A DNA stretch of 18,875 bases from CAYMUC01 sp964393535 (GTDB lineage Bacteria > Actinomycetota > Acidimicrobiia > Acidimicrobiales > Ilumatobacteraceae): positions 1 through 18,875 of the forward strand of contig CAYMUC010000059.1 in NCBI GenBank assembly GCA_964393535.1, read 5' to 3'. This document shows, piece after piece, positions 14,657 through 18,875 of this stretch. The notes under the pieces are model-generated. The model was given only the letters and a program-made list of their open reading frames with translations. It did not search any database and was not told the DNA's origin. The position numbers and the translations under genes are program-made. Numbering within the stretch: position 1 is the stretch's first letter; every line of letters starts with the position of its first letter.

Positions 14657-15667
14657 ATGACCGCCATGGCCTCACCGTTGCCCGGCTCACAGGATTGGCT
14701 CGACCTCGTGTTGGAGGAGGTGGTGGAACCCGACCTGCCCATCGTCGATCCGCATCACCACCTGTGGCCGCCTGACGGTCCCCTGCCCTATGGTCCGCAA
14801 GAGCTTTGGGTCGACGTGAACTCCGGACATCGCATCGAGCAGACCGTGTTCATGGAGTGCGGTGCCGCCTACTGGTCCGATGGTCCCGAGCACCTGCGCT
14901 GCGTGGGTGAGAGCGAGTTCGTGGCGGCCGCCGATGCCACACTGCCGCGACGGTTGATCGCCGGCATCGTGGGACATGCCGACCTCACCCGCGACGACCT
15001 CGACGACGTACTCGACGCCCATGTCGAGGCCAGTGGCAGCCTGTTCCGAGGTATTCGCGACGCATTGTCACGTGCTGAGCATCCCGAGGCGCTGATGATT
15101 CCCGGCGGGGCTGCCGCGGGAAAGTACGCGGACCCGGCCTTTCGACGTGGCGTCGCCCGACTGGGTGACCGCGGGTTCACCTACGACACGTGGCACTACC
15201 ACTACCAGAACCGCGAGATGCTGGAGTTGGCGAGGGCGGTACCTGACACGGTCATGGTGCTGGATCACTTCGGCACACCGCTGGGTGTGGGCCCCTACGC
15301 CGGCCATGAGGACGAGATCTTCGAGCAGTGGAAGATCGACATCGCCGAGTTGGCGACGTGTGAGAACGTGGTGGCGAAGTTGGGTGGCCTGGCCATGCCC
15401 GACAACGGCTTCGGCTGGAACTCCGCCGAGGCCCCGCCCACCTCGGCAGAGTTCCTCGAGGCGCAGGCCCGCTACTACCTACACACCATCGAGTGCTTCG
15501 GTCCGCAGCGATGCATGTTCGAGTCGAACTTCCCCGTCGACCGGTTCTCGTTGTCGTACCGGGTGCTGTGGAATGCCTTCAAACTGCTGACGGCCGAGTT
15601 CAGCGCCGACGAACGGGCGGCCATGTTCTCGGGAACAGCCCGGCGGGTGTACCGCCTCGAGGCGTGA
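14657..15667 (+). CDS. Amidohydrolase (amidohydrolase_2 family, lactone/decarboxylase-type TIM barrel)
   Basis: A 336-residue metal-dependent hydrolase fold. The N-terminal metal motif LPIVDPHHHLWPP (His33-His35), TWHYHYQ near residue 180, VLDHFGTPLG (His204), NVVAKLGGLAMP and FESNFPVDRF (about 288-297) are the successive barrel-strand signatures of the amidohydrolase_2 group. This group includes 2-pyrone-4,6-dicarboxylate lactonases, fuconolactonases and related decarboxylases. The DPHHHLW and SNFPVD pair favours a lactonase-like hydrolase, but the substrate is not determined. The frame is open further upstream; ATG 14657 is chosen because it follows the SDR stop and has a modest GGGG purine stretch 5-8 nt before it. 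ATG 14666 is an alternative. It is downstream of tetR and the SDR gene in one run and likely shares their pathway with the Rieske oxygenase. Confidence 0.87.
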   Translation: MTAMASPLPGSQDWLDLVLEEVVEPDLPIVDPHHHLWPPDGPLPYGPQELWVDVNSGHRIEQTVFMECGAAYWSDGPEHLRCVGESEFVAAADATLPRRLIAGIVGHADLTRDDLDDVLDAHVEASGSLFRGIRDALSRAEHPEALMIPGGAAAGKYADPAFRRGVARLGDRGFTYDTWHYHYQNREMLELARAVPDTVMVLDHFGTPLGVGPYAGHEDEIFEQWKIDIAELATCENVVAKLGGLAMPDNGFGWNSAEAPPTSAEFLEAQARYYLHTIECFGPQRCMFESNFPVDRFSLSYRVLWNAFKLLTAEFSADERAAMFSGTARRVYRLEA

Positions 15668-15674
15668 CGCGCCG

Positions 15675-16421
15675 TTAGCGGCGGAAGAACAACTGCAATT
15701 CGATGTCGCCGAACTCGTCGGCCGACAACACGATCGGGGCGGACGGCACTTTCACCCCGTAGTCGGCGAACTCGATCCGTAGCGAACCGACCACCACGAT
15801 GACACCGTCCACCAATTGTGCCTCGAGGGGCAGCTCGACCGGCAGGGTGATATCGCGGATGGTCAGTTCACCGTTGGCCTGCACGCTCGCTCGACCACCT
15901 GTGGCTGCGTCGTCCCCGAGCTCGATGGGGTCGGTCAGACGGAACGACGCCGTGGGGAACTGGTCGGTGCCCAGGGCCCCGCGCACTTTGCCGTCACGTC
16001 GGGAATCATCGGTGGTGAGCGCTGCAAGATCGGCCACGATGTCCACTCCGGTCACGGTGGTGCCCTCGATGCTCAGGGTGCCGGTGACCTCAGGGGTGCG
16101 CCCCACGGCATCGATCTCACCGATACCCGCCAACTCTTCACGTACCCGGAACCCCACGAAGGTGCCGGTGGAGTTCTCGTAACTGAACTCGCCGACGGTT
16201 GTGTCGACGTTCCACACACCGTCGAGACCATCGACACCTGCGACCTCGCCCGGCGGGGCGGTCGTGGTCGGCGACTCGACCGCCTGGGTGGTGGTCACCT
16301 GGGCCACCGCTTGATCGATGGACACTTCGGCCGGGGCATCGTCCCGCAGGAGCCACCATGCGATACCGCCACCCACGACTGCAACCGCCAGGACCAGACC
16401 GATGACGAGGACGCGCTTCAT
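15675..16421 (-). CDS. Membrane-anchored YceI-family protein
   Basis: A 248-residue protein. Residues 4-25 (VLVIGLVLAVAVVGGGIAWWLL) are a single N-terminal membrane anchor with a short basic N-terminus. A Thr/Pro/Ala-rich linker follows (about 30-62). The YceI beta-barrel domain then runs from about 65 to the end, with GVWNVDTTVGEFSYENS..FVGFRVRE, VDIVADLAALTTDDSRRDGKVRG, FPTASFRLTDPI, GELTIRDITLPVELPLEAQL and the final EFGDIELQLFFRR. YceI domains bind polyisoprenoid-like lipids in a barrel; here the domain would be held outside the membrane. TACCGT lies 6 nt before the ATG, suggesting a leaderless transcript. The gene starts 33 bp after the stop of the unrecognised secreted protein and converges on the amidohydrolase with 7 bp between stops. 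Confidence 0.87.
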   Translation of the reverse strand: MKRVLVIGLVLAVAVVGGGIAWWLLRDDAPAEVSIDQAVAQVTTTQAVESPTTTAPPGEVAGVDGLDGVWNVDTTVGEFSYENSTGTFVGFRVREELAGIGEIDAVGRTPEVTGTLSIEGTTVTGVDIVADLAALTTDDSRRDGKVRGALGTDQFPTASFRLTDPIELGDDAATGGRASVQANGELTIRDITLPVELPLEAQLVDGVIVVVGSLRIEFADYGVKVPSAPIVLSADEFGDIELQLFFRR

Positions 16422-16427
16422 AGCGCC

Positions 16428-16433
16428 ACGGTA
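16428..16433 (-). promoter_or_regulatory. Leaderless-type -10 box for the YceI-domain gene
   Basis: On the minus strand TACCGT lies 6 nt before the ATG, inside the 33-bp gap after the upstream gene, so this gene may have its own promoter. No Shine-Dalgarno sequence is present. Confidence 0.5.
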
Positions 16434-16454
16434 CCGGTCAGGGTCGCGACCGCC

Positions 16455-17666
16455 TCAGAGGCTGATCTTCACCCGGTTCGAGTTGAACGTCTTGCCCTTC
16501 AGGGTGCACGACGCCATCAGCGACGTGGCGCCTTTATAGGCATTGGCCTTGGGCTTGATCGTTGCGAGGGGTTGCTTGCCGCGGGCGGTGGCTTTACCGA
16601 CCACGACCCGCTTGTCGGTGGTGACCGTGCACACCGACCCTGCGGTGGCCGCCACGCGGACGGTGCTGCGAGCGGTCACCTTTGCTGCGGCCGTGGGCCG
16701 ACCTGCCGCCGGTGCAGGCGACAGGATGCGGGCTGCCCCCGGCTTCTTCGACAACCTCACCGTCATGACGTCGCCGTCAGCCATCAGCGACGCACCGCTG
16801 AGCAGCGTCACGGAAGCGGACTTGCCCAGGAACTGCGCGAGCCCTTCGCACACCTGCTGTCCCTGCATGGTGGAGCCGTTGGCCGCACACCACGCCTGGA
16901 TTCCTGCTACCGAGCAGTCCGTGATGCCGGGCATGTAGCCGCAGACGCCGGTGAGGTCCGGCGCCGTGGTGGTGGGCGGCCCGGTCTCGATGCTGCCACC
17001 CTGGCCCAGGGGTACGTCGATTTCCTCGGTCTGGTTGAACGTGCCGGACCCGATCTGCCCGGCGAACACACCGGTTCCACCAGTCACGTACACCTTTGCG
17101 TTGATGTCGATGCTGATGGTCTCACCAGCGGCCGAACCCACGCCCCTGCCAAGGCGTGCGTTGGCCTCGATGGTGCCGGTCACGGTGCTTCGGGCTGCGT
17201 CGGTGAACGTGAGTGTGAATGAACAGGCTTGCTGCACCTGACCGCTGAAGTTGGTCATGTTCATGCTGGGACTGAGGCCCTGCAGCGAGATGGTCATGGA
17301 CATGCTCGAGTTGAGGTTCACGTCGCACGACGCCTCGACGGTGCCACTGTTGAAGCCGGCATCGCCGGTGGAACCGGCGAGTGTGGGGTTGGCCACCGTG
17401 CCGGTCTGACGCTGCTGCGACACCACGGTGGCATACGTGCAGTTCGCCGTCACCGTGCTCTGGCCCGTCATGAACTGCTCGGCGATCGACTCGATGCTGG
17501 GGTCACAGGTCGGCAAGCCGGCATCACCGGAGGGGGCCGACACAGGGGCCAGGTCGAGTACGAAGTCGCCCGGGTTGGGAGGTACCAGAACCTGAGCCGT
17601 CACGGGTGCCGCCGGCACCACCAACGCCGCCATTGCCACGACGAGCGCACACCACGATCGACGCAT
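16455..17666 (-). CDS. Secreted Cys-rich protein of unknown function
   Basis: A 403-residue protein I do not recognise. Residues 1-24 are a signal peptide (MRRSW, hydrophobic core, PAAPVTA-QV). The mature part has ten cysteines (54, 76, 114, 148, 242, 251, 260, 273, 346, 387), an even number that fits disulfides. Region 55-225 is Ser/Thr/Gly-rich and probably all beta, with VYVTGGTGVFAGQIGSGTF at 192-210. That resembles the GGTGxFxGAxGSGT signature of small beta-barrel (dirigent/allene oxide cyclase-like) domains. A Thr-rich linker (GPPTTTAPDLTG) precedes a short helical four-Cys segment (about 241-280, CGYMPGITDCSVAGIQAWC). The C-terminal third is basic and beta-rich (about 325-403), with a Cys pair. 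The ATG is supported by GAAAGGG about 8 nt upstream. The next gene upstream on the same strand is the small lipoprotein-like gene. Confidence 0.75.
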   Translation of the reverse strand: MRRSWCALVVAMAALVVPAAPVTAQVLVPPNPGDFVLDLAPVSAPSGDAGLPTCDPSIESIAEQFMTGQSTVTANCTYATVVSQQRQTGTVANPTLAGSTGDAGFNSGTVEASCDVNLNSSMSMTISLQGLSPSMNMTNFSGQVQQACSFTLTFTDAARSTVTGTIEANARLGRGVGSAAGETISIDINAKVYVTGGTGVFAGQIGSGTFNQTEEIDVPLGQGGSIETGPPTTTAPDLTGVCGYMPGITDCSVAGIQAWCAANGSTMQGQQVCEGLAQFLGKSASVTLLSGASLMADGDVMTVRLSKKPGAARILSPAPAAGRPTAAAKVTARSTVRVAATAGSVCTVTTDKRVVVGKATARGKQPLATIKPKANAYKGATSLMASCTLKGKTFNSNRVKISL

Positions 17667-17683
17667 TTCAGAGCCCTTTCACC

Positions 17684-17711
17684 GGTATGCCCGGATACCA
17701 CCAACGTACGT
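17684..17711. promoter_or_regulatory. Two small palindromes upstream of the Cys-rich secreted protein gene
   Basis: GGTAT-GCCCGG-ATACC (17684-17699) is an inverted repeat with 5-bp arms. ACGTACGT (17704-17711) is an 8-bp palindrome beside it. Both lie within 45 bp of the ATG at 17666, where a promoter or operator is expected. Short palindromes are common in GC-rich DNA, so this is only suggestive. Confidence 0.25.
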
Positions 17712-17751
17712 AGCCGCAGCGTATCCACACCGTCAAGGGCTGCCGGAAGGC

Positions 17752-18039
17752 CTACTTCCTCGGCGGACGCGGCGCGATGGTGCCCGTCGGTTGGCAACGG
17801 GGAATGGTGACTCCGGGCGGGGGGCGCTCACCACTCATGACGCTCACACAGTTGTTCCGCGGCATGTTCTTCACCGGAAGCGTCACGTCCGTGGCAGGCA
17901 CCGTGCTCGGGGTGGTCGGGGTGGTCGGATCGGTCTCGCTGTCGCCACCGCAGGCCATACCCACGGTGAGCATCAGGGCGACGCCGGCACCGGCCGCCAG
18001 TCGTCGTACCGCGCTGCGGTGTGATGTACGTAACGCCAT
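17752..18039 (-). CDS. Small exported, possible lipoprotein
   Basis: A 95-residue protein. A basic N-terminus (MALRTSHRSAVRR) is followed by a hydrophobic stretch (LAAGAGVALMLTVGMA) and Cys30-Gly-Gly-Asp, which looks like a lipoprotein signal. The -3 residue is Gly rather than Leu/Val/Ile, so the lipobox is not canonical. The mature part starts with an acidic Thr/Pro spacer (SETDPTTPTTPSTVP) and ends in a short domain with Cys64 and Cys82 and a Pro-rich basic tail. TAGGGT lies 6 nt before the ATG, suggesting a leaderless transcript, and this supports the gene being real despite its size. Function unknown. It sits 85 bp upstream of the Cys-rich secreted protein, same strand. Confidence 0.65.
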   Translation of the reverse strand: MALRTSHRSAVRRLAAGAGVALMLTVGMACGGDSETDPTTPTTPSTVPATDVTLPVKNMPRNNCVSVMSGERPPPGVTIPRCQPTGTIAPRPPRK

Positions 18040-18045
18040 GCCGTC

Positions 18046-18051
18046 ACCCTA
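18046..18051 (-). promoter_or_regulatory. Leaderless-type -10 box for the small lipoprotein-like gene
   Basis: On the minus strand TAGGGT lies 6 nt before the ATG, in the 30-bp gap after the CWB2 gene. The same hexamer occurs inside the sqr palindrome. Confidence 0.45.
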
Positions 18052-18069
18052 GCCAGGTTCGTCTCGCCG

Positions 18070-18875
18070 TCACGACGAACACTGGCGCAGTGAGGACACA
18101 CCGTCACCCAACGCCGCCACTCCACCAACCATGATGACCTCATGAGCCTGTAGCCGCTCGAGTTCCCGCATCACACCCAGTGGCACACAGTCCTCACGCA
18201 CCAACAGCACCGGACCACGACCACCCGCCACAGCACCAGCAGGCAACGCGTCTCCGTAACCGCGACCATTGGCCAGGAACACCACGTCCACACCAGGTTC
18301 GAACCCGGCCTGTGAGACCGCCACCGCGGTCGCATACCGATCCACACCCACCAGGCGACTCACACCCGCAGGCGCGAACGCTCGAAGTTCACGTGCCACC
18401 AACTCCGACACAGCATCGGGCCCGCCCAACACCACGATCCGGTCCGGTGACAAACGCTGCAGTTCGGCCTCGGTCGACGCCGGGATCGCGTCACGCTGCA
18501 CCAACAGAATCGGCCCACCATCACGCATCGCCCGCGGGCCACCACCAAGTGCATCCGCGAAGTCGGCACCCGTCGCGATGTACACCACCGACGCACCCCC
18601 AGCATGCGACGTCTGGGTAATCGCCACCGCCGTGCCATACCGGTCGTCACCGAACAGACGAGTCACGCTGCCCGTCGTGGTCGCCCGAGCAGCGTCCAAC
18701 ACGGCGTCACTCACCGCAGCCGGCCCACCCAACACGATGACCCGAGCCGGGTCCAAACGCCGCAACTCGGCCAATGTCGCCGACGGGATCTCGTTGCGTA
18801 GCACCATCAGCACCGGACCGGTCCCCGCCGCCAACGGCCCCGCCGCCAACGCATCGGCAAAGTCCTCAGCCGTCG
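18070..18875 (-). CDS. Cell-wall-binding repeat 2 (CWB2) surface protein (5' partial)
   Basis: The frame is open to the right edge, so the N-terminus lies beyond the window; 267 residues remain. Three CWB2-type repeats are visible. The first is partial (FADALAAGPLAAGTGPVLMV...RVIVLGGPAAVSDAV). The second runs from VTRLFGDDRYGTAVAITQ through DFADALGGG to RIVVLGGPDAVSELV. The third runs from VSRLVGVDRYATAVAVSQ through GYGDALPAG to EVIMVGGVAALGDGV. Three tandem repeats are the usual anchoring module that binds secondary cell-wall polymers in Gram-positive bacteria. The third repeat is more divergent (GYGDALP for FADALA, VGGVAAL for LGGPAAV). The protein ends soon after, with a Cys near the C-terminus. 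What the missing N-terminal part does is unknown. The small lipoprotein-like gene follows 30 bp downstream on the same strand. Confidence 0.9.
   Translation of the reverse strand, partial: TAEDFADALAAGPLAAGTGPVLMVLRNEIPSATLAELRRLDPARVIVLGGPAAVSDAVLDAARATTTGSVTRLFGDDRYGTAVAITQTSHAGGASVVYIATGADFADALGGGPRAMRDGGPILLVQRDAIPASTEAELQRLSPDRIVVLGGPDAVSELVARELRAFAPAGVSRLVGVDRYATAVAVSQAGFEPGVDVVFLANGRGYGDALPAGAVAGGRGPVLLVREDCVPLGVMRELERLQAHEVIMVGGVAALGDGVSSLRQCSS

Noticed and set aside
15670..15683. CGCCG-TTAG-CGGCG hairpin between convergent amidohydrolase and YceI genes as a terminator
   Set aside because: Stem of only 5 bp and no T-run on either strand; the YceI stop codon lies in the loop, so it may be chance.
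15816..17222. 468-codon plus-strand open frame opposite the YceI and secreted-protein genes
   Set aside because: His/Gly/Asp-rich shadow spanning two minus-strand genes with signal or anchor sequences and start signals.

Overview
The window is GC-rich and densely packed. Codons end mostly in G or C, and no gap between genes exceeds about 90 bases. Gene content points to an actinobacterium, most plausibly the Acidimicrobiia: an F420-type PPOX protein, a DUF4916 protein, Nei2-type glycosylase, cell-wall-binding repeat 2 (CWB2) modules, a secreted protease ending in RILDTR...DLSAWF repeats, and several genes with a TANNNT box 6-7 nt before the start codon (leaderless-type promoters). This is an inference from gene families, not a taxonomic test. 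No rRNA, tRNA, CRISPR array, transposase, integrase or phage gene was seen. No stretch over 300 bases lacks a gene.

Layout. 1-3642 (+): the 3' part of a duplicated-FtsX ABC permease, an MFS transporter overlapping it by ATGA, and a small PPOX/F420-type protein. 3657-7579 (-): nei2-type glycosylase, a DUF4916 Nudix-like protein, a type II sulfide:quinone oxidoreductase (SQR) and an OSBS/NSAR enolase-superfamily enzyme. A perfect 18-bp palindrome of the CsoR/CstR type sits in front of the SQR. 7638-9926 (+): a secreted subtilisin-like protease whose C-terminus is a near-perfect 348-bp tandem repeat broken by a 100-N assembly gap. 9939-11993 (-): an acyltransferase-SGNH fusion of the OatA/OafA type. 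12064-15667: a catabolic-looking locus with a Rieske oxygenase (-) divergent from TetR, SDR and amidohydrolase genes (+). 15675-18875 (-): a surface block with an anchored YceI-domain protein, an unrecognised Cys-rich secreted protein, a small lipoprotein-like protein, and a CWB2 protein truncated by the window edge.

How they may work together. SQR passes sulfide electrons into the quinone pool, and the neighbouring OSBS-like enzyme could supply menaquinone precursor. The palindrome suggests control by sulfide or persulfide. The TetR/Rieske/SDR/amidohydrolase set looks like an oxygenase-initiated catabolic pathway with its own regulator. The protease, acyltransferase and 15.7-18.9 kb block form a cell-envelope and secretion theme.

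I did not find a clear new multi-gene system such as a defence island. The strongest leads are the SQR palindrome overlapping a possible -10 box, the homogenised protease repeat array hidden by the gap, the recurring leaderless promoter signature, the Rieske/TetR locus with two candidate operators, and the unrecognised secreted protein at 16455-17666.
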